Positions 11,766 to 22,538 of a DNA stretch of 64,000 bases are shown piece after piece; within the stretch, counting starts at the first letter, position 1, and every line of letters begins with the position of its first letter. The translations under genes were made by a program, and so were the position numbers. The notes beneath the pieces are model-generated. The model worked only from the letters and a program-made list of their open reading frames with translations. It had not been told where the DNA came from and ran no database searches. The DNA comes from Beta vulgaris subsp. vulgaris (lineage: Eukaryota > Streptophyta > Magnoliopsida > Caryophyllales > Amaranthaceae): positions 62,234,915 to 62,298,914 of the forward strand of contig NC_079205.1 of NCBI RefSeq assembly GCF_026745355.1, given 5' to 3'.

Positions 11766-13889
11766 CTATCAAAGAAAAAAGCCGGGAACTATTAGTTTTT
11801 TAAAAAAATACAATCTCTACAAAGAGATGAAACCAATTAATTAACGAGATAGCAAAATGAAGCAAAAAGGCTAAACAGATCGATAAAATACACACTAGAA
11901 TCAGAGAAAAATTGAGAACGAGATAAAATTGCAAAGCAATAAGGGGAGGGGGTTTACACTTATACTATGTCAAGAAATCATATAAACCATTTTGATGGCC
12001 GCATTAAAGCTGTGAGATTGGAAAAACAGGCCACTATAATACAACTACAAGCAAAAAAATTCAAAAAGCAAAAATCAAACACTTCTAATAATAACAATTC
12101 ATGAAGCAGAGAATTTGGGCTCTAAACTAAGAGAAGCGAAGAATTGAAAAGGCACAGATGAATAAAAATCCTAATTTGAGTCCTTAGTTTCAGAAACGAA
12201 TTCATAAACCGCTAGTCAATTTGAATAATAAAAAAAAAACAGCAAACAATTCATGAAGCAGATTAATTGGGTTCCTATAGCGATTAGAACAAGTGAAAAA
12301 CAATAGATAATTATACAAGCAAAAATTAAAATGTTGGCAAATTCACACCAGCAACTAACATTCAGGCTTCCATGCTTTCAAGAACCTGAGCTTCTAATGG
12401 TGGATAAAGAGAGAAAATATAGTTTGAGTGTCTGTAGAATGAACAATTTCTGTAGACGTAAAAGGGCACAAAATTGAGTGGTGACCACTAGTGAGGAGGA
12501 AAGAGGGGAAGAAGCGTAAACCAAAGGCCGTTACTCATTTACTGTACAAGAAAATAAAAACTTGGAAAACACTGTTCATGAAGTAGAGGCTTTATAAGTG
12601 TAAAAACTTAATGATCATCGACCAATGGAACACAAAAATGAATTTCTGATAAAATGATAACCGCCACCATCAATTCTGAATAGGTTAGATATCCTTGATC
12701 AAGAAACAGAATTGCATTAGATGTCATGATATTCAAACCAAAACCATTACTTCTCATTTCCTCATAAGCTAGCACCACAAACATTACATGGATGTAACAC
12801 TTATGAGATCCTACTGACAATATCTAATATAATTCAAAATACTTTAAGCCAACAAAATCAATTTAAAGTACAATCCACATTATAGGAAAATTACTTCCAA
12901 TCATATTTTCACAAGTTAGGAATGCATTAGGCATCATGATTTTCAAATTAAAATTATCACTCTCTTGTTTTCTCATCACATAGCATCACAAAGATTTTCG
13001 TTCACAAAACACAAATACGCATAACGAAAGCATACGAATTAATCGAGCCTTGATAAAAATCAACAAACTATATCGTAAACAATCCTTTTTCTCCCTTTTC
13101 ACTCTATTCATAGTCCATAAACACAAATTGGTAAAAAATTTGATAGGGGCTATAATAGTTTATAATCAACTAAGATGACAGGTCATTCATCCCTGATTTC
13201 CAGCCACAACAGTAAGTGAGTACGTTTGAGCCAGGGAAAGGGAGGATGCATATTACGAATTAAAAGTTCGGATCCTATCAAACTAATACTTTGCGTAAAA
13301 TAACTTTGTCCTCACATACGACTAGCAATGAAAATTCGTTTTCGCATATGATAGTTCAGAATCAAAGTTCTAACTATTATAAAGCACAACTGTAACTAAT
13401 TTTGTTCAATTCGAGCTTCCGAATTGATTATAGACAATAAACACACTTATCCTTCAATAAGCACTGAACTGGAACGTAAATTGCTGATATGAAAGCAAAA
13501 CTAGCATTCAAGATCACATTGACAAGCAGCGAAAATGAAAATTTCTGCACCAAAATTGCAGAACTTCTCTTCATTATATAACTCCTTTAATTGATGATCA
13601 CTAGCATTCAGATCACATTGACAAGCAAAACGAATGATCATGTTACTCAAATTTGAACTTACTCAAATTGAAAACAATGCTGACATGAGATTTGTGACAA
13701 TCATATAAAAACTAGACCTCAACTTAGAAAATTTTCGTCAACTTTTGACAATCGAGGAAATTTAATCAAATAATAATAAAGCGTCGTTCATAAACCTAAA
13801 TTAATTGCGGTAAATCACAAACAAGTAGTTCGAGTAATCAAAACAAAAGTTAATACGATCTCATAAATCAACTAATCTATCAATTATAC

Positions 13890-14010
13890 CTCTGTTATGT
13901 TGTGAAGCTGAATTTCACTGCTGCGTCAGAGAAAGAGAATCTAGAGAGAGAAAGGTTTTAGGAATTGAATGAATTATTACAAGGAAAGAGAGAGAGGGTT
14001 TATTTATACA
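13890..14010 (-). promoter_or_regulatory. Promoter and non-coding first exon of RPC7, B1
   Basis: On the minus strand, TATAAATA (within 14000-14010) precedes a CT-rich start region and a leader ending at a donor AGAG|GTATAATTG (13889/13890). A 2.1-kb 5'-UTR intron follows before the coding exon. The B2 equivalent has TATAAAA after a 4-bp loss. Confidence 0.55.
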
Positions 14011-14286
14011 ATAGGTTGTTAAGCATCATAACAACCTCTAACTAACTATATGCTGATGTGGCAATCTAATATTTACAATTTCCCAACTTGTGAAGAAGCA
14101 TAGTGAACTGTGGAGAAGGAAGTATTTTGGAAAAACATCAGCTAATTGTTGTTGGGTAGGGAGATAAGTGAGCTGAATCAGTCTTTCAAGGACTTTTTCG
14201 CTCGTAAAGTGGCAATCAATCTCTTCGACATAAAACAACTAAACTGAACTGATTATAACTGAACTGAATTGAACGAATCAGACTAA

Positions 14287-14605
14287 GGACTTGTTCTCCC
14301 CATTTTATTTTCAATTCAGTTCAGTTCAATTCAGTTCAGTTCGGTTCGGTTGAGCTCAACTGTTGACAATACTTTTACTCTCACATATCACTATTCACTT
14401 CAGTTCAGTTCAATTCAGCTGTTTTATGCCGAAGAGAACATACCCTAATTGCAATTGAATTGAATTAATTGAACTGAAATGAATTAAATTGTAACTTACA
14501 GAAGTGATAATTGGAGCTTAACTGAATTGAACTGAACTAAATTGATTGCAACTGAACTGGACTGAACTAAACTAAACTGAAAATAAGTTGGGGGAGAGGA
14601 GACCC
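14287..14605. mobile_element. Tourist-like MITE with CAGTT-rich arms, B1
   Basis: 319 bp between TAA duplications (14284-14286 and 14606-14608). The arms are inverted: GGACTTGTTCTCCCC..TTATTTTCA on the left, and reverse-complement GGGTCTCCTCTCCCC..TTATTTTCAG on the right, followed by runs of TTCAG/TTCAA. A 3-bp TAA target duplication fits PIF/Harbinger. A middle piece, TTTTATGCCGAAGAGAACA, matches the right end of the related element at 19202-20019, so it may be composite. Confidence 0.75.
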
Positions 14606-14608
14606 TAA

Positions 14609-15034
14609 GGTTTATGTTCTTATTAAAATAAAATTTGAGTGAAAATATTAAGTTTCGCAAAAATCTACTCTAAGCATCAACAAAAATAAATTCAGTAAAA
14701 ATAAGTTCTGAAAAAATAAGTTAAGTTCAACAAAAAAGTAAGTTAAGTTCAGCAGAAAAAGTTTTGAAATTGCTTAATATAAGGTTTGATTCCAAAACCT
14801 CAAGTACATATACTAAAGTCTTAACTACTAGACTAAGTTGTATTTAGTGTTATTATCATAAAGTATTATATTAATAAATGAAATTTTTTCTTACTCGGGG
14901 CATAGCTTGGGCTTAATAACTAGTTATCTATATACTTCCAGGCTCTAATTGCTAAAAGAAGACAACAAATTGCGATTCGCATTTTGCAAGACCACTACTC
15001 TTGCATGTGTCCTTCCAGGCTCTAATTGATGATA
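14609..15034. other. Intergenic DNA in B1, no feature
   Basis: AT-rich, with short AAGTTAAGTTCAACAAAAA-type repeats near 14700-14760. Nothing else is recognised. Confidence 0.5.
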
Positions 15035-15087
15035 CTAGTCTTATATGCGATGCATGCGTTGATTTCAAAACTTGTTATTTTATTATA

Positions 15088-15367
15088 CTTCCTCCGTTTC
15101 AAAATAGATGGTACATTGTGATTAAAACGGACTCCTAGGCAAAATTTCATAAGTATGTTTAAGTAGTATAAAGGGAGGTAGATTAATTCTAGTGGTCCCA
15201 TGTGAAGAGGAGGGAGAAAGAAAAAGTTGGGGACCACATGTATTAATTAAGTAAAATGGTAAAAGTGTAAGGCAAAAGTTACTCAATAAGGAAAAAAAAA
15301 CAATGTATAATCTATTTTGAAACACCCATAAATAGACAATGTATCATCTATTTTGAAACGGAGGAAG
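15088..15367. mobile_element. Stowaway MITE, B1 only
   Basis: 280 bp with terminal inverted repeats CTTCCTCCGTTTCAAAATAG, flanked by TA on both sides (15086-15087 and 15368-15369): a Tc1/mariner-type Stowaway. The sister block B2 has the uninterrupted site TTATTATAGATTT at 46825-46838. An extra internal copy of the right end (ATCTATTTTGAAACACCC) lies near 15311-15326. Confidence 0.92.
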
Positions 15368-15369
15368 TA

Positions 15370-15621
15370 GATTTTTTTGCCAAATGCGGCTCTTTAAAGT
15401 GACCAATTTGTTAATTGCATCCCTTTGATTGCAATCTCTTCAAATTACAGCCTCAAATAAACCAAATACTTCTAAATTGCAGCCTAAATCCAACTTATTT
15501 TTCTGACTTTTGTGCTGCAACTTAAAAGTGTTTGTTTTATTTGAGGTTGCAATTGAAGATATTGAAATGAAAAGGCTGCAATTAACAAAGTGATCACTTT
15601 AAAGAGATGCATTTGGTAAAA
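15370..15621. mobile_element. Long-inverted-repeat (foldback) MITE, B1
   Basis: Two arms of about 110 bp are inverted copies of each other (left CCAAATGCGGCTCTTTAAAG; right, inverted, CCAAATGCATCTCTTTAAAG) around a short loop. The 8-bp duplication TTATTATA flanks it intact in B2. In B1 the left copy is split by the Stowaway. The site without it is visible in the related Helitron at 19016-19035. Probably Mutator- or hAT-derived. Confidence 0.8.
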
Positions 15622-16061
15622 TTATTATAAACTCTATTCGTACTATAACTATTATTACACTTAAAACGTCAAAAATTAGTAGTTCGATGAATTTAGATAT
15701 ATTAATTTGCCAATATAAAAAACTAATAAAGGTTGTGAATAATTTTTAATATTTATTTTTTATGACTGAATTAAAGAGTATCTAAAGGTAGTGAGTGTTT
15801 CAAACTTTTCAGGTGGACGTCATGTATACCATATTCTCTTATAAAAAGAAGTTGAAGATATTTTGTCCATATAATTTTCTGATTAAAATATTTGACATTA
15901 CCATTTTTAACTTGTTTTGAATGGCAAGTCCAAATGAGAAATGATTCTTAAATTATTATTTTTTTGTAATTTTTTCATTCCATTAGTTCATTAAGGGTAA
16001 TTTAGTACTCCTTCCAAATGAGGACACCATCTTCCTCTCCCCTTCCCTTATATAATAGAGA

Positions 16062-16719
16062 TTTAAATATTGCTTTAACATTTTAGCATTGATCATGTGT
16101 TTTAGGATAGCCGGTTATCTCTTTTTTTAAAAAGTCATTCGATTGTTGTTAGTTGTTACAATATTAATAGTGGAACTGACCCGTTTTAAATAATCTTATT
16201 CTTTTAAATTCGTTAGGTATTTTACTTGAGAAACGGGGCCCTAACAAATTATTGTACCCAAAATATATAGCAAAACTAAGATATAGAGATTTTTTTTAAC
16301 GTCGACACAGGGCCTCTATAGTGTTCGGACCGGGCCTGTAGAACTCCTCTCCATGTGAATTGATCCGTATTTTCCAGTTTAACAGACACCGTGCACTTGC
16401 GATATATATATTTTTAAAACCCATCATTTAGTTTGACCGTAGATTAGTTGATTTAATTCTCTCGGAATCAAGTGAATCCGAAACCGCATACCTAGATTTT
16501 AGTTTATTGTTTTCGATGTTTTAGTTTGTCAATTGTTAGCTTTTAATTAGATTGTAATGTAGTCAATTTGAATCATTTTCCAAAACCCAAAAAAATACAC
16601 CCTTAACTAATTAAATAGCTCAAATATTGGCCAACCTTGTTCCCATGCTCGATAACCCCCTACCGCGCTACAACCGGGGTTTTATATGGTTGAGGAGCCT
16701 CAAAATTCCTTCATCAAAT
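16062..16719. mobile_element. Probable Athila-like LTR remnant, B1
   Basis: The stretch up to TTCATCA is directly followed by a primer-binding-like TGGCGTCGTTGCCGGGGA (16720-16737), the form usual in Athila/Tat Ty3-type elements. No matching second LTR or coding domain is in the window, so the left limit is a guess. Confidence 0.45.
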
Positions 16720-16737
16720 TGGCGTCGTTGCCGGGGA
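16720..16737 (+). other. Retroelement primer-binding site (Athila type), B1
   Basis: TGGCGTCGTTGCCGGGGA, one base from the common Athila-type site. The same site is at 48190-48207 in B2. Confidence 0.5.
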
Positions 16738-16745
16738 GCAACACT

Positions 16746-16922
16746 TGATTAGCTTGAATCTTTTTATTAGATAATATTATATGTAAAGTATAGTAGAATG
16801 GGTAAATGGTATTTTACTAAGTCATAGGTCTGTATTGTAAACACTATATATATTGAATGTCAGGGTTAACCTACATCAGGTTAACACAATTATTTCCCAC
16901 ACTTGTACATGGTATCAGAGCC
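16746..16922 (+). mobile_element. Short copia-type LTR end with initiator-Met PBS, B1
   Basis: A ~164-bp LTR-like sequence ending CACACTTGTACA is followed at once by TGGTATCAGAGCC (16910-16922), the initiator-tRNA-Met primer site. About 40 bp later a second partial copy of the LTR end appears (16954-17000, again ending TTGTACA). Such tiny spacing suggests a TRIM-like or internally deleted element. An inverted relative lies at 17925-18080. Confidence 0.65.
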
Positions 16923-17009
16923 AGAGATTTTCGGAAAAAAAAATACCATTTTAACCTACATCAAGTTAACACAATTATTTCCCACACTTGTACACGGGAT
17001 CGTTCACTC

Positions 17010-17760
17010 AATCACCCCTGGCCTTGTCTATAGTTGTATAAATCATTGAAATGTGCTTGTTTAATGTGCTTGTTTAGAAACTAATGTGGCTATGCACCAA
17101 TGCACCTACAAGTTTAAATCTTGTACATGCCGTTTTGTTGTCTGTGTAGATGAATTTGTTCTGTTTTTTGGTATATGCGTTTGGCGACAAATGTTAGGCA
17201 TGCTGTTTTGCCTGTGACTAAGATTATAAACGCTTTTTGGCCAATGATAAAATTCTATCACACAATATAGTTATCATTTTTCTTTATGCTCTTTAATTTG
17301 TTATCTTTTTTAAAATATATCCAAACCTTTACAATAATACTTCTATTTCTTAAGGTTTTTTAGTTTTCAATGCAATAATCTTTTGATAAGAAATAGATTC
17401 ACCATAATTTAGTATATATTTAGATAAATAGGTCTTATTTTGATGTATATATATTTCAAGCTCAATAATTATAATTTCACACTTAAGCTGATTAATGAGA
17501 TCCTCTTGATATACTTCTTTATAAGCTAGTTTGATTAGCTTTATTTGACAAGCATTTGATGACCCAACAATGAAATTATTGCATTTTCATTAGTACCTAA
17601 TCCTAATTAAAGCACGAGGAAAAATAAAAAGATGGTTTAATGCTTTGCAAATTATATCTTACGTGAACGTACCTAAATTTAAGAAAGGTATGACGATACA
17701 TATATTACAAGCGCATCACACGTCATATGTGTGTCTCAAACTCTCAACTCAAGTTATGTA
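17010..17760. other. AT-rich interior between inverted LTRs, no gene
   Basis: No supported coding frame, RNA or repeat was recognised. The same stretch is in B2 (48480-49231). Confidence 0.5.
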
Positions 17761-17912
17761 GATCAGCGAGCAGGGGGGCTGCGTGGATGGAGGGGGGCTG
17801 GGCTGTGAGAACAACGAGCAGGGGGGCTGCGTGGCAGCCGTGATCTGCACCGGCAGAGGCAACGACGAGGCGGAGGTCGACGCCGACGGCAGCTGCGTGG
17901 ATGCAGTGTTTG
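17761..17912. repeat. GC-rich block with AGCAGGGGGGCTGCGTG repeats, B1
   Basis: Three imperfect copies of AGCAGGGGGGCTGCGTG lie in a GC-rich island inside AT-rich DNA. It lies just inside the minus-strand LTR and PBS, where retroelement leader or gag would start. The proline/alanine/histidine-rich frames differ between B1 and B2, so coding is not supported. Confidence 0.6.
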
Positions 17913-17924
17913 AAGCGGAAGCAT

Positions 17925-18080
17925 GGGTGTAATACCATGTACAAATGTGGAGAACAAATGTGTTAACCTAATATGGTTAACCTGACATTCAATATAGATA
18001 AGGTTTACAATACATGCCTATGACTAGTAAAAGACTATTCTATCCTTTTACATACAATGTTATCTAATACCAAGCCAACA
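17925..18080 (-). mobile_element. Short copia-type LTR end with PBS, inverted, B1
   Basis: On the minus strand a 143-bp LTR (18080 to 17938) begins TGTTGGCTTGG and ends TTGTACA. It is followed by TGGTATTACACCC, a decayed Met primer site. It is clearly related to 16746-16909 (shared TTGAATGTCAGG and GGTTAACACA) but in opposite orientation, so the pair points inwards. Confidence 0.65.
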
Positions 18081-18440
18081 ATACAATTTGGTAAATTCTT
18101 ATAGACCGGAGAAGAATATCAAGACTACACCATAATGCTCTAGAATAAGACAAAGACTGGTGGACATCACAAAGAGATTAAAACAGACTAAACATCTCAC
18201 ACAATTAATTCCCGAGTACTTGTACATCATCAAATATTTATACTTCTCAATACACAATAGAAGGTTATTTTTGAGGAGCATGTTATGCATTGAGTATAGG
18301 GAATAGGTAATATAGGTAGTACATTTTTTAAGTTATAAAAGTTATCGTAAACTCGTATTTGATAAAAAAAAACTTAAGATGCACTAAAGAATAATCATAT
18401 GTTGGTATTTTAATTTACAACTATAGTGTGTCTATGCTCA

Positions 18441-18620
18441 TATGATAATAGTCACATTTAAACTCATTATTCAATCGATAATAGTGAAATTTAAACTCCT
18501 TCAGTCGATAATAGTCACATCTAAACTCGTTCATTCGATAATAGTCACATTTAAACTCGTTAATTCGATAATAGTGACATCCAAACCCGTTCATTCGGTA
18601 GTAGTCACTTTTAAATTGAT
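18441..18620. repeat. 30-bp minisatellite, copy 2
   Basis: About six head-to-tail 30-bp units (CGATAATAGTCACATTTAAA type), the full form of the array cut by the window start. Confidence 0.92.
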
Positions 18621-18971
18621 ATAGAAGAATTGTGATAAATGAAAAAAAAAACATACAAAAGGTTATTTATAAGCATTAGATAAAATATATAATACCATTG
18701 AATGTTGGTTGAATATTTTTGTATTAGTCTAGCTAAATAATCCATACATATATAACATATATAAAGTGAATATCATAGTCATGTATTTCACGACTTAACA
18801 TACCTTATTTCGTTTACGGCTTATTATTGGAATAAAGTGAATAAAGTAATGTAGTAATATTTATGCGATTATTTTTTATATTTATTTATTTATCTATCTT
18901 ATTATAAATGTTCAAAATAAGTAAGAACATAATATATATATATGATTGAATGATGTTCTAATATGATTCAA

Positions 18972-20313
18972 CTAGCCTTCATATGCACGCGATGCGTGCG
19001 TTAATTTCAAAATTTGTTATTATATTAGATATTCAATTCGTACTTTATTTATGATTAAACTTAAATGTGAAACATTCAACAGTTAGATGAATTTAGATAT
19101 ATTAATTCGCTAATGTAAAAAAATAAAAAGGTTGTGAGTGATTGTTAACATTAATTTTTTGTGAATAAATATTGAACAGAAAGAACAAAAATAATGAGTT
19201 GGGGCCTGTTCTCCCCAGCTTATTTTCAGTTCAGTTCAGTTCAGTTCAGCTCCATTCTTTATAACCATTTTGTTAAATATTATTATTATGTTGGTATAAT
19301 TTATTTTACTAATTATTCTTATTATTATTATTTAAATATATATCATTATTATTAAGTATTATTATTATTATTGTTGTTGTTTCTATATATTATTTTGTTT
19401 ATTATAGCTTTACTCATTATTATTACTATTATTATTAGGAGGAACATGGTTTAGGTCAAAGCACAAATAAACCCACTTTTTTTAGCTCATAAACCAATCA
19501 AATCGCGGCAAGACGGTTTATGATGTAATTTTTGCGGTCCAACCCAATCATTATTTTTATTACTAAATATTTTTATATTATTAAATTTAATTATTAAAAT
19601 AGTAATATTAATTTACTTATTAGATATTATTGTTATTATATATCATCATCAAGTATTAATATATTAATACAAATAATATAAAATAATAATTATTAATTAT
19701 CATTATTCATTATTACTATTATTATTATTATTATTATTCATTATTATTATTCATTATTATTACTTATCATTATAATTATTATTATTCATTATTATTACTT
19801 ATCATTATAATTATTATTTAATATTCATATTATTATTGTTTAAAATATTATTTATATATTTATTACATTCAGTTTATTTCAATTTAATTCAATTCAATTC
19901 AATTCAATTCAGTTCAGTTCAGTTCAGTTCAGTTCAGTTCAGTTCAGCTCTGATAAGTTCAGGTCAGATCAGTTCATTTCAATTCAGTTCAGCTGTTTTA
20001 TGCCGAAGAGAACAGGCCCTTGGTTTAACTGAATTAAAGAGTATCAAAGGTAGTGAATGTTCAGACTTTTCATGTGCACGTTATGTATGCCATCTTTTTT
20101 TTATAAGGTATAAATATTTTGTCCATTTAATTTTTTATTGAAGTATTTGATGATATACCATTTTAAACTTGTTTTAAATGGCAAGTTGGAATGAGAATTT
20201 TTAAATGATTTGCTTTTGTAATTTTTTTCATTCCATTAATTAGATCATTAAGGGTATTTTAGTCACTTCAAAAGAGGACACCACACCTCCTCCCTTGGCT
20301 TATATAATAGAGA
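18972..20313 (-). mobile_element. Non-autonomous Helitron inserted in A2 only
   Basis: 1342 bp. On the minus strand it runs from TCTCTATTATATAAG to CTAG, with a perfect terminal hairpin GCACGCATCGCGTGC ten bases before the end. It is inserted between A and T with no target duplication. The undisturbed site GATTCAATTAATGATGG is present in A1 (557-573) and A3. No helicase is encoded. A Tourist-like element (19202-20019) is nested inside. Confidence 0.93.
19202..20019. mobile_element. Tourist/Harbinger-like element nested in the Helitron
   Basis: Terminal inverted repeats GGGCCTGTTCT and AGAACAGGCCC are flanked by TTG on both sides (19199-19201 and 20020-20022). The interior has (CAGTT)n near both ends and long ATTATT microsatellite tracts. 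No transposase is present. TTG departs from the usual TWA target, so the superfamily is likely rather than certain. Confidence 0.75.
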
Positions 20314-20429
20314 TTAATGATGGATACAATTTCACCCCATTCTGATATGAGTTATGATAGGAAATTGTATGGTTGTTACGGATATGCATTAGTTACCTTT
20401 ACAACGACATGAAACACTTCCTATCAACT

Positions 20430-20815
20430 AATTGTTACGTATTAGAAACTAATTGTTACTTGTTAGCAACTAATTGTTACTTATTACCAAGGATGTCTTG
20501 GCCTAGTGGTTAAGATTGAGGTACGTTCGAATCCCTCCTCCCATTCTTTGTAATTTGTACCGCCTTCGTGGCTCATATGGATCAAAAAATAAAATTGTTA
20601 CTTATTAGCTACTAATTGTTACGTGTTAACTACTAATTGTTACGTATTAGCAGCTAATTATTACTTGTTAGCTACTAATTGTTATGTATTAGCAACTAAC
20701 CTTTACTTGTTAGCTACTAATTGTTACTTATTAGCAACTAATTGTTACTTGTTAGCTACTAATTCTTACTTATTAGCTACAAATTGTTACTTATTAGTAA
20801 TTAATTGTTAATTCT
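20430..20815. repeat. 21-bp minisatellite, copy 2
   Basis: Same TTACTTATTAGC-type units as 672-1030, with a different unit number. A Tyr/Leu/Ala/Asn-repeat frame through it is a consequence of the repeat. Confidence 0.9.
20487..20593 (+). mobile_element. tRNA-derived SINE, copy 2 (19-bp deletion)
   Basis: Same SINE as 732-854, but the 19 bases between GAGGTAC and GTTCGAATCC are missing. The lost piece is a small hairpin (TGTGA..TCACA) next to the B box. Confidence 0.85.
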
Positions 20816-21382
20816 TATTTTCATATGAGTTTAATATGAGTGATATGAGTTAAAATACTTAAGGTGTTACTTATTAGTTACCTTAAATCACAATATTATC
20901 ATATCACAAGTTGATGGAATCATATCAAAAAGTGGTTGAATTTTGTCACAGATTGAGTGAATCATATCTTATATTTAGAATCATATTACAAATTGAGGGA
21001 TTCATTTTTTTAAAAAAATATTTAGTGAACTACAAGTTTACTAAATGTATCATATCAATATCAAGTTCAGCTCAGTTCTGTTAATTTCAGTTTAGTTTAC
21101 TTTTTTTTTGAAAGCAGTTTAGTTTTCTTTTTTTTTGAAAGCAGTTTAGTTTACTTTAGTTTAATTTATGTTCAGTTTCAATTTCTCTCAATCCAAAAAA
21201 CGGAATATATATATCTAAATATTACGAACTTACTTTTTTTGACAAGAAACTAAACTAAAACATAGTGAATTACTATGATTATTATGAATTATTTAACAAT
21301 TACAAAGAAATAACAAAAAAAAGAAAGAAAAAAAGAGGCAAATTTCCTTAAGTTTCCACGGCAAACCCAACACCACCACCGC

Positions 21383-21927
21383 TAGGGGTGAAAGTTATTC
21401 GGATAAAATCCAAAATCCAATCCGAATTAGTAATTCGGATCGGATTCGAACTATGTTCGGATTGGATTCAGATTGAGATTTTTTGAAAAAATGAATTTTC
21501 GGATCGGATTGGATTGAGGGTAATTGGATCCAAAAATCCAATATAACCGAATAGTAATACGCCTTGTATTATGTATCTGGATTGGGCTTAAGTGCTTAAC
21601 TGATTTTTTATTATAAAAAAATACTCCGTAGCCCAATACACATAGCACTTCAATCCTTCCCCTAAAACACTAACTGCACTTAATTCCTCATTTCCTAGAT
21701 CTACTAGGCTGTTGTTGTGCTTAATTTATTTCATCGAAAAACTAGAGTTTTAAAAAAATCGGATTTTCGGATCGGATCCAATCTAGGGTATGAAATTTCG
21801 GAATTGGATTGGATCGGATTCAAACCCTAATTGGTTTGGATTCGGATCGAAAAATTGAAATCCAAATTTTATTCGGATCGGATTGAATTAGGCCATAATC
21901 CAAACCGTACACCGAATTTTCACCCCT
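21383..21927. mobile_element. hAT-type MITE, copy 2
   Basis: Equivalent of 1604-2270 without the 123-bp duplication. The right end differs: TTTTCACCCCTTGTCCAGCG replaces CTTTCAGCCCTAACCACCG, so the right target copy is altered. Confidence 0.82.
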
Positions 21928-22538
21928 TGTCCAGCGCCCATCATCTTCTTCTCTCCTTTCTTCTACAATAAGCTTGGAGCCATTGTTGCCCATAACCTAA
22001 ACTTTATAAACCTATCAGCTTCCCTCACTCATAAGTCATAGTCTTCGGCTTCCCCTCAATCCGTAGAATTTTCGAGTTTACAAGGAAATTGCCATCTCTC
22101 TCTGCAAATTACAGATCACAGATTACAAATTATTACAGATTAGAGATTATAGATTACGGGTTCATTCATATTCATCCACTCAAATTTACCTTTCGAAGAA
22201 AGAAATTGAAGAATTTCCTGGACAATTCCATTAAATCCAAGGTTTATTTAAGCTAATTACACAGTTATGCTTTAATATTTTAATATTTTCTGTAACTATT
22301 GGATACGAATTCAACAAAATCCATACTTTAGGCTGTTTATATGGTTGAAGTAATAAAGCTGAGGTTTTAGATTGATTTCTTAGGGTTTAATTCAATAAAG
22401 TTTGCAACTTTTAATCTATTTAGCAAATTGTGTGTTTCTTTGCTTGTAGATATTTATTACTTGAGTAATTATCTACATTAATTTGCCGAATTGTGGAAGC
22501 TTGTTTAGTTCTGTTTTGCCAATCATAAGTTTTCACAT

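Larger units (their letters stand above)
15035..16061 (-). mobile_element. Non-autonomous Helitron, B1 (with nested MITEs)
   Basis: On the minus strand it begins TCTCTATTATATAAG and ends CTAG, with a decayed hairpin region (ACGCATGCATCGCATAT) just before the end. It sits between A and T as Helitrons do. Ends and internal words match the Helitrons at 18972-20313, 36503-37744 and B2 46780-47524. No Rep/helicase coding is present. Two MITEs are nested in it (15088-15367 and 15370-15621). Confidence 0.82.
7661..18505. repeat. Segmental duplication block B, copy 1
   Basis: Collinear and nearly identical with 39395-49977: degenerate RPC7 gene, Tourist-like MITE, Helitron, Athila-like LTR end, inverted copia-type LTRs. 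It runs without a seam into block A copy 2 at 18505, exactly as B2 runs into A3, which identifies a head-to-tail tandem duplication. It carries one transposon that B2 lacks (Stowaway, 15088-15367). Confidence 0.95.

Noticed and set aside
12608..12820. 70-codon minus-strand frame identical in B2 (44369-44581)
   Set aside because: It lies in the RPC7 5'-UTR intron; identity reflects recent duplication of the whole block and not selection on the frame.
17744..17957. Pro/His/Ala-rich minus-strand protein
   Set aside because: Overlaps a GC-rich repeat between retroelement ends; frames differ in B2.
18421..18654. Tyr-rich repeat frames on both strands
   Set aside because: Products of the 30-bp minisatellite, whose unit is a multiple of three.
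20623..20811. Tyr/Leu/Ala/Asn repeat protein frame
   Set aside because: Translation of the 21-bp minisatellite; the frame is disturbed in the other copies.
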